Shown here piece by piece: positions 1 through 8,170 of a stretch of DNA of 26,588 bases. The stretch spans positions 1 through 26,588 of the forward strand of contig CALICC010000342.1 of NCBI GenBank assembly GCA_938049325.1, written 5' to 3'. The translations under genes and the position numbers were made by a program. The notes under the pieces are model-generated. The model saw only the letters and a list, made by a program, of their open reading frames with translations, ran no database searches and was not told the origin of the DNA. Each line of letters begins with the position of its first letter. Position 1 is the stretch's first letter. The stretch comes from an uncultured Ilumatobacter sp. (GTDB lineage: Bacteria > Actinomycetota > Acidimicrobiia > Acidimicrobiales > Ilumatobacteraceae).

Positions 1-1448
1 ATGCCCACGGTGGCGGTGGGCAGTGGGCTGAACAGTCCGAGGTCACCCCATGCCTGAGCGAGGAACGCAATCCAGGTGGTCATCACGAGCGCCGTGTGCG
101 TACGGAGATCGGGGTCCTGGGTCGCTTTTCGTAGTCGGTGGCACGTGTGTACACACAGGGCCAACGGCGCAAGAAGCAGGGAGAGGCCGATCGGTCCGGC
201 GAGGTTCATCATGCCGAGCATCGAGTTGTGCGGCAGGTACCTGTATTGCGGGAACGACGCGCTGATGTCGTCGGCCACGACGGCTTCGATGTAGGGCTTG
301 CCGAACCCGGCGGGAAGCGGGAACCCCTGCTTCGCCGAGTACACGAGGTTGAAGTCCTCGATACCTCTCGTCTGGCTCGAGCTGTCTTCGCCGGTGAACA
401 CGCTCTGAAGGCTCTGGACCGGCGCGAAGACGCGTGCCGGTGGGGCGGCGAGACCGGCCAGGGTGTACACGAGAATGATCGGGACGAGAAAACCGGACAC
501 TTGCAACAGGCGATGATGGGCCTTGCGGCTCGCGGACAGCACGACGTACGCGAGAGCGCCCATGATGACCACCCAGGCGAGGCGGCGGTTGTTGACCACA
601 ATGGCGATCATCAGGATCGGCACGGTCGAACCGGCGAGAATGCGGCTCAGACGATCGGTGCGCTCGATGAATCGTGAGATGACCATGACGAGCGCGAGGG
701 CCCAGGTGATCGAGTCGCTGTGCGAGGTGAGATACAGGGGCGGGTCGCCCTCGATGCCGCGTGCGACCGTGAGATAGATGTAGATCGCAAGAAAGGCTCG
801 ATAGATCGCGGTGACCAGGACGATCTTCCAGATCAGTGACGACAGCGCTGGTGTCGTGACACGGGCGGTCGCTGCGGCGAGAGCGAGCGCCATCGAGATT
901 CCGAAGATCTGGTAGTAGACCTGCTGGACGTCGCCTCCGGTGATCGCGCCCCACACTGCGAGCACGGGGATCACGGCAAATGCGACGAACCATGCGTTGC
1001 CGAAGGTCGGTGGGAGTCTGAAGGGGTACTCCTCGACCTCGAGGCCCGGACCGGTGCGGCCGGTGAACGCTCGGGCAGCGATGATCATCGACACGATCAG
1101 CATCGGTGCGATCGGGATGGGGATGAACGGGACGGATTTCGAGATGGTGTTGAACCAGAAGTCGCCGACATGTTGGACCGGTGATGTCCACAAGTCGTTG
1201 TAGGGAGCCGATGACGGGTCGTCGACCGCGATGAAGAGCACCAGCATGACGACGATCAGTCGGTCGACGGGCCACCGAATGGCGAGCACCATGGCAATGG
1301 CGATCGCGATGAGCCGACCGGGTGATGACGTCGACAGTGCCAAGCCAGCCAGGATCACGGCGATGAGGGCGAGCGTGTTGGCGACCACCGGCGGGGCGCG
1401 CCGAACCACTCGCGGCGGCTCGAGTGTCAGGAGTCGCGCCGCGATCAT
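1..1448 (-). CDS. O-antigen polymerase/ligase-like membrane protein (3' end beyond window)
   Basis: The minus-strand frame is open from ATG at 1448 to the window edge (about 482 codons, incomplete). The translation is a polytopic membrane protein: hydrophobic stretches such as VANTLALIAVILAGLALS and LIVVMLVLFIAV alternate with short loops. Near residue 284 is NNRRLAWVV and near residue 406 is YLPHNSMLGMMNLAG. An Arg-rich loop and a late H-N motif of this kind are typical of the Wzy_C / O-antigen ligase family, which polymerises or transfers lipid-linked glycans at the outer face of the membrane. The start codon overlaps the stop of the upstream 52-residue gene (ATGA), suggesting translational coupling, and it is the last visible gene of the leftward polysaccharide operon. 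Whether it is a polymerase (Wzy) or a ligase (WaaL-type) cannot be told from sequence alone. The missing C-terminus is only the window edge, not a truncation. Confidence 0.88.
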   Translation of the reverse strand, partial: MIAARLLTLEPPRVVRRAPPVVANTLALIAVILAGLALSTSSPGRLIAIAIAMVLAIRWPVDRLIVVMLVLFIAVDDPSSAPYNDLWTSPVQHVGDFWFNTISKSVPFIPIPIAPMLIVSMIIAARAFTGRTGPGLEVEEYPFRLPPTFGNAWFVAFAVIPVLAVWGAITGGDVQQVYYQIFGISMALALAAATARVTTPALSSLIWKIVLVTAIYRAFLAIYIYLTVARGIEGDPPLYLTSHSDSITWALALVMVISRFIERTDRLSRILAGSTVPILMIAIVVNNRRLAWVVIMGALAYVVLSASRKAHHRLLQVSGFLVPIILVYTLAGLAAPPARVFAPVQSLQSVFTGEDSSSQTRGIEDFNLVYSAKQGFPLPAGFGKPYIEAVVADDISASFPQYRYLPHNSMLGMMNLAGPIGLSLLLAPLALCVHTCHRLRKATQDPDLRTHTALVMTTWIAFLAQAWGDLGLFSPLPTATVG

Positions 1449-1603
1449 CCAGGAAGCCTGGGGATGATGAAGAGCGCCAAGACGTAGTAGACGCCCCCGA
1501 GGAGCACGATCGAGCGGAACAGGTACGCGTGCGACCGCTGAGCGAGCAGGATCGGCGAAAGGATCATGCCGAGCAGCAGCGACATCTCGAGGAGCCCTTT
1601 CAT
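1445..1603 (-). CDS. Small membrane protein, 52 aa, in polysaccharide operon
   Basis: A short minus-strand gene starting with ATG at 1603, preceded by AAGGA about 9 nt upstream, and ending in TGA that overlaps the ATG of the polymerase gene. The protein begins MKGLLEMSLLLGMILSPILL and ends IVLLGGVYYVLALFIIPRLPG. It has two hydrophobic segments (about residues 5-20 and 30-48) joined by a polar, Arg-containing loop (AQRSHAYLFRS), so it probably forms a two-helix hairpin in the membrane. I do not recognise a family. Its place between the kinase-like protein and the polymerase, with a 43-nt gap upstream and a 4-nt overlap downstream, suggests an accessory subunit of the polymerisation complex; that is inference. 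The frame extends upstream past this ATG, but the ribosome binding site and the switch from polar to hydrophobic sequence support this start. Confidence 0.7.
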   Translation of the reverse strand: MKGLLEMSLLLGMILSPILLAQRSHAYLFRSIVLLGGVYYVLALFIIPRLPG

Positions 1604-1646
1604 CTGATCCGTCCTTTGTCGTTCGTTGCTTGGCGTCGTTCGTTGC

Positions 1647-2552
1647 TCAGCGGCGGCGCAGGTGCCACCACCGGCGCTTCTTGTCGCGTTCGAGGCACAC
1701 GGAACCGACCACGCGGTCGACACCCACGAGGCCTGCGATGCCCGCCAGTGCGTCGGCGCGGCTGCGTTCGAGTCCGACCAGAAGCACGACGCGTGGGCAG
1801 CTCCGCAGGATCGGGATCGAGCTCGGGTCGACGCCGGGTGATTCGACAACGACGATGGTCTGGCTGCCGCCACTCTCGGCGATGTTCCGACTGGTTTCGG
1901 CGGCCTCGCCCGGGCGAAGCCCGACTGCGGTGACGACGTTGACCGGCTTGCCGGTGATCGAGGCGCCGACCTTGGCGAGTTCGATCGCGGTGTCGTTGGC
2001 TTCGACGCTGGTGACGGCGGGGACCGGCACCAGTGCGGTGGTCACGAAGTCTGGATCGCTGAGGCGGAACCACAAGGACTCCACGGCGGGGTTGCGAGCG
2101 AGGCCTGCCTGATATTCGACCGTCGTGACCGACGCGCCCTCCGAGCGCATTTCGACGGAATTTCCGTCGATCGCGTCGTGGGAGGTATCCCAGGTGTCGA
2201 CGTCGAGGTTGACGTCGAGATCCGCATCGATCGCGTCGAACGTGTCGACGTGCGCGCGTGGAGCCTTCCCGCTCTTGCTCGTCTGCTTCTTGGCGCGTGG
2301 TTCGGTGACATCCGCGTCATCAGCGGGTTGCTTGGCACGGCGGCGCACGTCGGTTCGGTCGGTCGCATCGTCGTACCGGTCGGTCGCGTCGTCGTCGCGC
2401 GCCTTCAGGTCCGATGCGGCGTAACGAACGGTGGCATCGTCGTCGAAGCTGGCCGCGTCGAGCGCATCGTCGGTTGGTTCGGTGGTGGTTTTCATGTCGT
2501 TGATCTCTTCGCCCTCGTTGGCTTTTCGGGTTCGTTGGAGGCGGGCTTTCAT
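1647..2552 (-). CDS. Degenerate CpsD/BY-kinase-like protein lacking the P-loop
   Basis: 301 residues; the ATG at 2552 overlaps the TGA of the glycosyltransferase gene (ATGA). Residues 1-150 are hydrophilic, acidic and probably disordered, with near-repeats DDDATVRY, DDDATDRY and DDATDRT at about 38-67. Residues 155-290 follow the layout of the ATPase domain of capsule tyrosine kinases (CpsD, CapB, Wzc C-terminal). ESLWFRL at 159 matches the E-(A/S)-(F/Y)-R-x-L entry helix. VPAVTSVEANDTAIELAK stands where the Walker A loop (GEGKS/T) should be. IVVVESPGVDPSSI stands at Walker B (normally D-T/S-P-P). GVDRVVGSVCLER matches the terminal strand. The Walker A glycines and lysine are absent and the Walker B aspartate is Glu, so it is probably not an ATP-hydrolysing kinase. 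The basic end KKRRWWHLRRR may touch membrane lipid. It presumably partners the co-polymerase at 3807-4904. The ATG at residue 20 is an alternative start. Confidence 0.72.
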   Translation of the reverse strand: MKARLQRTRKANEGEEINDMKTTTEPTDDALDAASFDDDATVRYAASDLKARDDDATDRYDDATDRTDVRRRAKQPADDADVTEPRAKKQTSKSGKAPRAHVDTFDAIDADLDVNLDVDTWDTSHDAIDGNSVEMRSEGASVTTVEYQAGLARNPAVESLWFRLSDPDFVTTALVPVPAVTSVEANDTAIELAKVGASITGKPVNVVTAVGLRPGEAAETSRNIAESGGSQTIVVVESPGVDPSSIPILRSCPRVVLLVGLERSRADALAGIAGLVGVDRVVGSVCLERDKKRRWWHLRRR

Positions 2553-3802
2553 GAGACTCTCTGTTCACTCTGGTCTGAGGTTCGGCTCAGGTCGCTCACC
2601 GGATCATCGCGCAATGACTCGCTGCGCGTGGTTCGGACCCAGGTGGGGCCGCCGCTTGCTTGGTCTCGCCACGCGTCGGATCCTCGTACTGCGACCTTCC
2701 AGGCCACGTAGCCCGGGACGCGGGCCATGGCAGGCAGTGCCCGCCACGAGCTGGGGGAGGCGGCAATGCCGGCGACCAGGTGGCCCAGGAGGCCGACCCA
2801 CCCCGCTCCGAGTATTCGTAGGGGCCAGCGCCCGATGAGCGGTGTTGCCGCAACGGCCGCCACCGTGCCGACACCGAGGTAGGACACGATCGACGCCATC
2901 GGCGGCATCACGATGTCGACGGCGAGGTCGGCATCGAGGGCGCTCCGGCGCGACACCGCCCGACGCATGAGTGGCAGGCCGTGGTCGCGTCGCATGGTTT
3001 CTCGGCCGAGTTCCCAACGCACGCGCTGTGACTCGGAATCGCCGCTCGTCTGCGGCATGTCGCCGGCGACGAACGTGCCGTCGCAGTTTTCGACGGCCAC
3101 GCCCTGCTCAGCGAGCATGATCGCGTACTCGATGTCTTCGACGACCGAGAACGCCCGGTAGGGGACGCGCGTCAGCAGAGTTCGTGCGAAGACCATGCCG
3201 TTGCCGCGCAGACCAGCCGAGAGTGAGAGTGCGGAGCGGCCGCGGGCCCGGACGCGATGCTGACTGGTGAATGCAACGTCGAGGAGACGCGTCCGCCAGG
3301 AGGCGCCCGGGTTGCGGACGCGGTAGTCGACTTGAATCGCCTCGGCGCCGTGCTCGAGATGGTGAGCAGCGTGCTGGAGCAGGTCGGGATCGACCAACGT
3401 GTCGGCATCGACCACGACGAAGGCGTCGACGTCGGTGCTGTCGAGCAGCGCAGTGAATGCCCAATCGAGCGCGTGGCCCTTGCCGCGCAACTCGACATTG
3501 GTTCGTTCCATCACCTCGGCACCTGCCAACCGAGCTTGGTCCGCGGTGTCGTCGGTGCAGTTGTCGGCAACGACGACGACCGAGAAGCGATCGCTCGGGT
3601 AGTTGAGGGCGGTGAGGCTCGACACGGTCGACGCGATGTTCGGTGCTTCGTCGTGGGCGGGGACCACGATGGCGAATCTCGACGCCGTCGAGACGCCGCA
3701 CGCGTGCGGACGCGCGGCAAGGACGGTCATGGCCCCGAGATACAAACCGGAGAAGCTGACCGTGCCGGCGGCGACGGTGCCCAGTGCGTGAACGGGTTTC
3801 AC
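2549..3802 (-). CDS. Membrane-anchored family 2 glycosyltransferase (QxxRW type)
   Basis: The frame is open from 3913, but GTG at 3802 is the better start: GGAAGG lies about 8 nt upstream and the co-polymerase gene stops 4 nt before it. The 417-residue product has an N-terminal membrane helix (about 5-30) and a GT-A domain. FAIVVPAHDE (43-52) and VVADNCTDDTAD bind the nucleotide sugar, VVVDADTLVD carries the DxD (D132, D134), VEDIEYAIML carries the catalytic-base ED pair (222-223), and QRVRW (259-263) is the QxxRW acceptor-site motif of cellulose- and hyaluronan-synthase-like enzymes. Hydrophobic segments after about 300 form a C-terminal membrane part. The enzyme should transfer sugar at the cytoplasmic face, either processively or onto undecaprenyl-linked intermediates. 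Its stop overlaps the kinase-like gene start. Sugar specificity cannot be read from the sequence. Confidence 0.88.
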   Translation of the reverse strand: MKPVHALGTVAAGTVSFSGLYLGAMTVLAARPHACGVSTASRFAIVVPAHDEAPNIASTVSSLTALNYPSDRFSVVVVADNCTDDTADQARLAGAEVMERTNVELRGKGHALDWAFTALLDSTDVDAFVVVDADTLVDPDLLQHAAHHLEHGAEAIQVDYRVRNPGASWRTRLLDVAFTSQHRVRARGRSALSLSAGLRGNGMVFARTLLTRVPYRAFSVVEDIEYAIMLAEQGVAVENCDGTFVAGDMPQTSGDSESQRVRWELGRETMRRDHGLPLMRRAVSRRSALDADLAVDIVMPPMASIVSYLGVGTVAAVAATPLIGRWPLRILGAGWVGLLGHLVAGIAASPSSWRALPAMARVPGYVAWKVAVRGSDAWRDQASGGPTWVRTTRSESLRDDPVSDLSRTSDQSEQRVS

Positions 3803-3806
3803 CCGA

Positions 3807-4904
3807 TCACCTTCCAGACGGTGCGGGACGAAGTACGGCGAGCACGGGGATGCGCTCCTGTTCGAGCTGCCACGTGGCGATGATGCGGCCGCGAGGCGCA
3901 TCGAGCGCAACACACGCGAGGCCCATGACGACGAGGCCGAACATGAGCGCCGCGATGTAGCCGGTCAGGTTGCCGGAGATCGGTTGCGTCGGAACTTCCG
4001 GTGCTGCCGAGAGGGCGTACCGGAACTCGATGCCGGCCTCGGACTGGGCGAGCGCCAACTGGGCGTTGCGAACCTGCCCGAGCAGATCCTGTTCGGCGTT
4101 GTTCGCGCTTTCGAGCTCAGAGCCTGCCTGGGCACCGTCGCCGGGGCCGAGGTCGAGGTCGTCGCGAAGCTGTTCGACCAGGAGCGAAGCCTGAGTCGCT
4201 CGACCTTCGAGGATGGCCACCTGCTCACGCAGCGGCCCCACTTCGAGTCGGATGCGTTCTTCGAGGAAGCGGTCGTAGGCAGATTGGACGATGGCGGCCG
4301 CCTGCTGCGGGTCGGACCAGATCACCGAGATCTCGACGGTGTCGGCGTTGTTGTTCGCAAACACGAGGAGCGCAGTGCGCAGCGTGGTGCGCAGGGTCTC
4401 GGTCCGCTCGGCAGTGGTCTGCTGGCTCGGGAAGATCGAGTCCTTGAGGCGTCCGAAGAACGGCTTTTCGACTTCGTCGAGCAACGACGCTTCGTCGATG
4501 ATGATGTCGAGGTTGTCGCGGCGCAGGATGATCGACTGAGCCTGTCGGCTGGCGCTCGTGGAGACACCGGTGGTGCCACCGAGGATGTTGTCACCGCCGA
4601 GCAGCACGGTTGCCGACGTCTGATACTGCGCCGGCGACGCGGCGAGCAGCATGCCACCCAGAGCGGTCGCGATCACGAGCGAAAGCAACGCAACGACGCG
4701 ATGGCGTCGGATCGCGCGGAGCACGAAATTGGCCCAACGCTTGATCGGCTCGAGTGAAAAGAGTGAGTCTTCGTCGGGCGCTACGGCACCGCCTGTGGGT
4801 GCCGCGATATCGACGATCGTCGCCTCGTTCGGGCGCGCTCGAAGAGCCCGCCCCGGTGCCCGTTCGAGGTCACCGCCCATCTGTTGATCGTCTTGCGTGT
4901 CCAC
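3807..4904 (-). CDS. Polysaccharide co-polymerase / chain-length determinant (Wzz-like)
   Basis: 365 residues, first gene of the leftward operon. The GTG start at 4904 has GAGGT about 6 nt upstream; an ATG at residue 9 lacks a clear ribosome site. The topology is that of Wzz/CapA proteins: an acidic cytoplasmic N-terminus (about 1-65), a transmembrane helix (69-89, VVALLSLVIATALGGMLL), a periplasm-side domain with a heptad-rich coiled coil (about 210-280, including EQVAILEGRATQASLLVEQL), a proline-containing stretch APEVPTQPISG before the second helix (about 314-335), and a short cytoplasmic tail. No kinase domain is fused; the kinase-like partner is encoded separately at 1647-2552. Such proteins set chain length in Wzx/Wzy-dependent polysaccharide export. 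The flippase and polymerase genes on either side support the assignment. Confidence 0.88.
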   Translation of the reverse strand: MDTQDDQQMGGDLERAPGRALRARPNEATIVDIAAPTGGAVAPDEDSLFSLEPIKRWANFVLRAIRRHRVVALLSLVIATALGGMLLAASPAQYQTSATVLLGGDNILGGTTGVSTSASRQAQSIILRRDNLDIIIDEASLLDEVEKPFFGRLKDSIFPSQQTTAERTETLRTTLRTALLVFANNNADTVEISVIWSDPQQAAAIVQSAYDRFLEERIRLEVGPLREQVAILEGRATQASLLVEQLRDDLDLGPGDGAQAGSELESANNAEQDLLGQVRNAQLALAQSEAGIEFRYALSAAPEVPTQPISGNLTGYIAALMFGLVVMGLACVALDAPRGRIIATWQLEQERIPVLAVLRPAPSGR

Positions 4905-4962
4905 GTGTACCTCAAGCGTTGGTCGTCCATGTGGATGCTACCCACCGGCTATGTTTCGGTTC

Positions 4963-4974
4963 TTTGAATTCAAA
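4963..4974. repeat. 12-bp perfect palindrome, possible operator
   Basis: TTTGAATTCAAA reads the same on both strands. A perfect 12-bp AT-rich palindrome is unusual in this GC-rich sequence, and it sits about 60 bp from the co-polymerase start and 90 bp from the flippase start. A dimeric regulator could bind here, but no regulator gene is in the window to pair it with. Confidence 0.35.
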
Positions 4975-4989
4975 ACTTGACTCCGATAA

Positions 4990-5008
4990 GACGTGCATTT
5001 GACACGTC
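4990..5008. repeat. Inverted repeat GACGTG-N7-CACGTC, possible operator
   Basis: Arms of 6 bp match perfectly around a 7-bp spacer (CATTTGA). It lies 52 bp before the flippase GTG, where an operator or 5' UTR hairpin could act. Support is positional and by symmetry only. Confidence 0.3.
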
Positions 5009-5060
5009 GTTGAGACGCAGCCTCCACGGGCCGATGGGGCCATGGCAGTAGCCTGGGCTC

Positions 5061-6725
5061 GTGGCCAGTGATGTGAACCCTGAGCCGCACGCGGCTGTGG
5101 ACGGGGATGCGGTTGGAGATGAAGTTGAGGATGATTCTGCCACTCAACTCGCCAATTCCTCGGCAGGTGACGAACGTGACGTGGCTGCGTCGGGGCTCGG
5201 ACGCACAGCGCTGACGAACTCCGCGCGGTTGGCCGTCGCGCTGATGCTGTCCTGGATCCTGTCCCTGGTCGGCCGATTCTTGATGCCCGTCCTGCTCGGC
5301 AAGGACGAATTCGGCGACCTCGCCTTCATCGAGAGCATCGCGATCCTGGTGCTGTCGTTGATGTCGTTCGGTGTCGGCGACTACATCCGAAAAGACGTCA
5401 CCGAGCGACCGGAACACGCAGCCGACTTCGTCCGGCCGCTCATGCGAGTGCAGTTCGTGAGCGGTGCGGTGATCAGCGCGTTCTTGCTCGTCGGCTTCCT
5501 GACAGCATCTGGCGCCGAGTTGGCGCTGGTCGCACTCGGGTTCGGTCTCTGGCAAGTTGCACTACTTCTCGGTCAGACGCACGCCGCGTTGTTGCAGGCG
5601 CGTCACGACGTCCGCGTCGTCTCGGTGTCGGCGATCGTCACCAAGGCGCTCTGGTTCGTTCTGCTGCTCGGCGTCTACTTCGCAGGTTTCGAACTCCTTG
5701 CGCTCCCGGTGGCGCTCCTCGTGTCCGAGATCGTGCGCACGGTGTGGCTCGGTCGAGCGGTCCGAGCCGGATTCGGCTCCTTCCCCGACGCGCCACTCGC
5801 CGCCGCTCGCCCCGTGATTCGCAAATCGTTGCCGTTCTACATCAACTCGCTCAACGTCCAATTCATGGAATACAGCGTCCGGATCGTGGTCGGCATCATC
5901 GGGACCACGGTGGCGGTCGGCTTCTTGACGACTGCGATTCTCGCCTCGACGGTGCCGATGCTGCTGACGCCGATTCTGGGATGGATCGCGATTCCGGTGT
6001 TCACCTCCGTGCGAGCGCGAGGCGGCCCCGACGAGCTGTGGCAACGGGTCGGTCAGATGGTCGACATCTTGTCGGTTGTCGTGATGGCAGGCGGTGTGTT
6101 CCTCTATGCGCTGTCTGATTGGCTCATTCCGCTGCTGTTCGGCGACGAGTTCGCGCCGAGCGGTCCGGCGTTCGCCTTCCTGGCGCTGACCGTTCCGGCG
6201 ACCTACGTCACGCAGGTGATCGGCAGCGCGTTCATCGCCGACGATCGGAGCTGGCAGAACACGCGGGTCAACATCGCCACGATGCTGTTCGTGCTCGGTG
6301 GGGTGATCGCCGTGATTCTGGTTGCCGGAAACGACGACGACGGCCGAACCGCCTGGCTCGCCGCGATCGTCATCGCCGCAGGTGAGTGGATCACCGTTGC
6401 GACGTTGGTCGTGCTGCGACCGTTCCGGCTCATCTCGTGGCCGAGTGCGGTCCGCATGGTGATCGTGTTGGCTGCGTTGGTCGTCGCATCGGTCGAGAAG
6501 CTCGGAGATGATTCCGATGCGTTGGTCCGCATCGCTGTGGGGCTGGCCGTGCTGGCGGCAATCAGCGATGTGCCGCGGCTGTTGGCTCAGGGCCGACTGG
6601 TCATGCGTTCAGACGGCGATGATGACGACGAAGATGCGTCCTCGAGTGCGCAGGCCGACGTCACCGAGGAGTTCGACTTCTCAGAGCCGCAGCCCGCGTT
6701 CCCTCCGCCCCCAGAATCCGAGTAG
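5061..6725 (+). CDS. Wzx-type polysaccharide flippase (MATE/MVF superfamily)
   Basis: 554 residues. After a hydrophilic acidic N-terminus (about 1-50) come about a dozen or more hydrophobic helices, starting TALTNSARLAVALMLSWILS and continuing to about 505. The segment KDEFGDLAFIESIAILVLSL resembles the 'LG..eyG..s' entry of polysaccharide exporters of the RfbX/PST family, and LPFYINSLNVQFMEYSVRIV matches the second-half repeat expected of the family. The C-terminus is a cytoplasmic acidic tail (DGDDDDEDASSS, ending PPPPESE). The protein would flip lipid-linked repeat units across the membrane for the polymerase at 1-1448. The GTG start has no strong ribosome site; the next in-frame Met lies within the first helix, so an upstream start is needed. 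It is divergent from the co-polymerase gene and convergent with the decarboxylase gene, with only 32 bp between stops. Confidence 0.88.
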   Translation: MASDVNPEPHAAVDGDAVGDEVEDDSATQLANSSAGDERDVAASGLGRTALTNSARLAVALMLSWILSLVGRFLMPVLLGKDEFGDLAFIESIAILVLSLMSFGVGDYIRKDVTERPEHAADFVRPLMRVQFVSGAVISAFLLVGFLTASGAELALVALGFGLWQVALLLGQTHAALLQARHDVRVVSVSAIVTKALWFVLLLGVYFAGFELLALPVALLVSEIVRTVWLGRAVRAGFGSFPDAPLAAARPVIRKSLPFYINSLNVQFMEYSVRIVVGIIGTTVAVGFLTTAILASTVPMLLTPILGWIAIPVFTSVRARGGPDELWQRVGQMVDILSVVVMAGGVFLYALSDWLIPLLFGDEFAPSGPAFAFLALTVPATYVTQVIGSAFIADDRSWQNTRVNIATMLFVLGGVIAVILVAGNDDDGRTAWLAAIVIAAGEWITVATLVVLRPFRLISWPSAVRMVIVLAALVVASVEKLGDDSDALVRIAVGLAVLAAISDVPRLLAQGRLVMRSDGDDDDEDASSSAQADVTEEFDFSEPQPAFPPPPESE

Positions 6726-6757
6726 GTCACGTCGGGTTCGTTCCCGCCGTCAGACAC

Positions 6758-8170
6758 TCAGCTCGGGTCGAACTCGGTGAATCGTGTGAGGTCTTCGCGC
6801 CGGCGGAGCGTCGACACGACGCCGTCTTCGAGGCCGAGCACCGCGGGCCTCGGGAACGTCGACGCAGTTGAGAACGGGACGAAGTACGCACCCGTGTCGA
6901 GGACAGCGAGAATGTCGCCGCGCTCAACGGTCGGGAGTTCGATCTCGGACACCAGGACATCGGCGGCGTCGGCCCGCGGTCCGACGAGTCGGTGGCGACG
7001 CGGCCGTGCGTCCGGTCGTGTGGTGTTCAACGTCGCGTGGCCGCCGCCGCGCATCGGCTCGGCCAGTTCCACGCCCGCGTCGAGGATGACGGTTCGGATC
7101 GCTTCGTCGCCCGACCCGGAGTCCTCGATGTCGAGTGCGGTGGTGAACATGAGTTGCGTGTCGCCGGTGAGTGAACGTCCCGGCTCCAACACGAGGCGTG
7201 GTGCCGGGAGGTCGTGGCTGTTGAAGTGGGTGGTGACGAGTTCCCACGCGAGCCGTGATGCCTGGGCGATCGTGATGATGTCGCCGGACGAGAGCGGCGC
7301 GGGCTCAGGCCGCCGCCGGACGCGATTGGCCAGCCGCGAGAGCGGCGAGGGTCGAGACTCGCTGATGACCGTCGGGACCGTGAGACTGCCACCGAGGTCG
7401 ATGACTTCGGGATGAAATCCGGTGTCGAGCCGTAGCTCGTCGCAGAACGCAAGGACTGCCTGCATGTGCATGGTGACCGCGGCATCGTCCCTGAGCCCGA
7501 AACCTGAGTGGAAGTGCAGCCCGATCAGGTCGACGTGTGGGGAGTCGACGGCAAGGCGTGTAGAGACGGCGACGTCGCTTGACGTGGACGGCAGGCCGAA
7601 CTGGCCGCCCCACATGTGCGGGAGTGAGATGCGTATGCCCACGCGCATGACCGAGCCGACCGAATCGGCTGCGGCGATCATCTGCCGGAGGTCGCCCAGC
7701 GAGTTCGCGTTGACCAACTCCACGCCGAGCTCGGCCGCCTGTCGAAGTGATGCTTGCGACTTGGCCGGCCCGTTGTAGATGATGCGCTCAGGCGGGACTC
7801 CGAGCTCGAGTGCCAACCACACTTCGTACGCCGAAATCGCCTCGGCACCGATGCCGGCGTCGTGCAGCCGGCCGAGCACCCCTGGGATCGGGTTGGTCTT
7901 GTAGGACGAGTAGACGTCAGCGCCGCGACCTGCGTCACGAAACGGTGCCAAGGCTGCCGCGGCGTTCCGGTCGAGATCGGCCATGTCGACGACATGGAGC
8001 GGCGATCCATACTCGGCGACAAGATCGCTGACGGACAATCCGGCAAGCGAGAGCTCGGTCGAGGAGGCAGACACGCGGCCGAGAGCGCTGGCACGATCGG
8101 AATCGCGTGTTGACGACTGAGAGGTCACCGGGGGAACGGTAACGCGGTGGACGTTGCGAGCACGTTGCAT
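6758..8170 (-). CDS. PLP-dependent decarboxylase-like protein A (fold type III), catalytic Cys missing
   Basis: 470 residues, homologous to ornithine, arginine and diaminopimelate decarboxylases (TIM barrel plus beta domain). PLP-site residues are intact: Lys91 in VYSSYKTNP (Schiff base), His221 in LHFHSGFG (ring stacking), Gly260-Gly261 in VIDLGGSL, Glu329 and Arg332 in LEPGRSL (phosphate and ring nitrogen), and Tyr429 in DTGAYF. The cysteine normally found in GPxCxxxD is absent: here the loop reads GPRADAADVL, with Ala400 at the Cys position. In this family that Cys is supplied by the other subunit of the dimer. The paralogue at 19192-20538 has the opposite pattern, so the two may form a heterodimer. 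The gene is divergent from the NRPS gene. ATG at 8170 has a weak GGATTGG upstream; a start up to about 40 codons later is possible since homology begins near LSVSDLVAEYGSPL. The substrate is unknown. Confidence 0.85.
   Translation of the reverse strand: MQRARNVHRVTVPPVTSQSSTRDSDRASALGRVSASSTELSLAGLSVSDLVAEYGSPLHVVDMADLDRNAAAALAPFRDAGRGADVYSSYKTNPIPGVLGRLHDAGIGAEAISAYEVWLALELGVPPERIIYNGPAKSQASLRQAAELGVELVNANSLGDLRQMIAAADSVGSVMRVGIRISLPHMWGGQFGLPSTSSDVAVSTRLAVDSPHVDLIGLHFHSGFGLRDDAAVTMHMQAVLAFCDELRLDTGFHPEVIDLGGSLTVPTVISESRPSPLSRLANRVRRRPEPAPLSSGDIITIAQASRLAWELVTTHFNSHDLPAPRLVLEPGRSLTGDTQLMFTTALDIEDSGSGDEAIRTVILDAGVELAEPMRGGGHATLNTTRPDARPRRHRLVGPRADAADVLVSEIELPTVERGDILAVLDTGAYFVPFSTASTFPRPAVLGLEDGVVSTLRRREDLTRFTEFDPS

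Larger units (their letters stand above)
4905..5060. promoter_or_regulatory. Divergent intergenic region of the polysaccharide locus
   Basis: This 156-bp region separates the leftward co-polymerase operon from the rightward flippase gene, so it should hold two divergent promoters. It is AT-richer than its surroundings around 4955-5000 and contains TTGACT at 4977 and TTGACA-like sequence near 5000. I could not fit a convincing -35/-10 pair with 16-18 bp spacing for either direction. Two inverted repeats lie inside and are listed separately. Confidence 0.5.

Noticed and set aside
43..1275. Long 410-codon minus-strand frame rich in Arg, His and Pro
   Set aside because: It is a shadow of the polymerase-like gene on the same strand in another frame. 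The composition is the typical out-of-frame product of GC-rich DNA, while the overlapping frame encodes clear membrane helices.
6726..6757. Bidirectional terminator between the flippase and decarboxylase A genes
   Set aside because: The 32-bp gap between convergent stops shows no stem followed by a T-run; the same holds for the 21-bp gap at 21357-21377.
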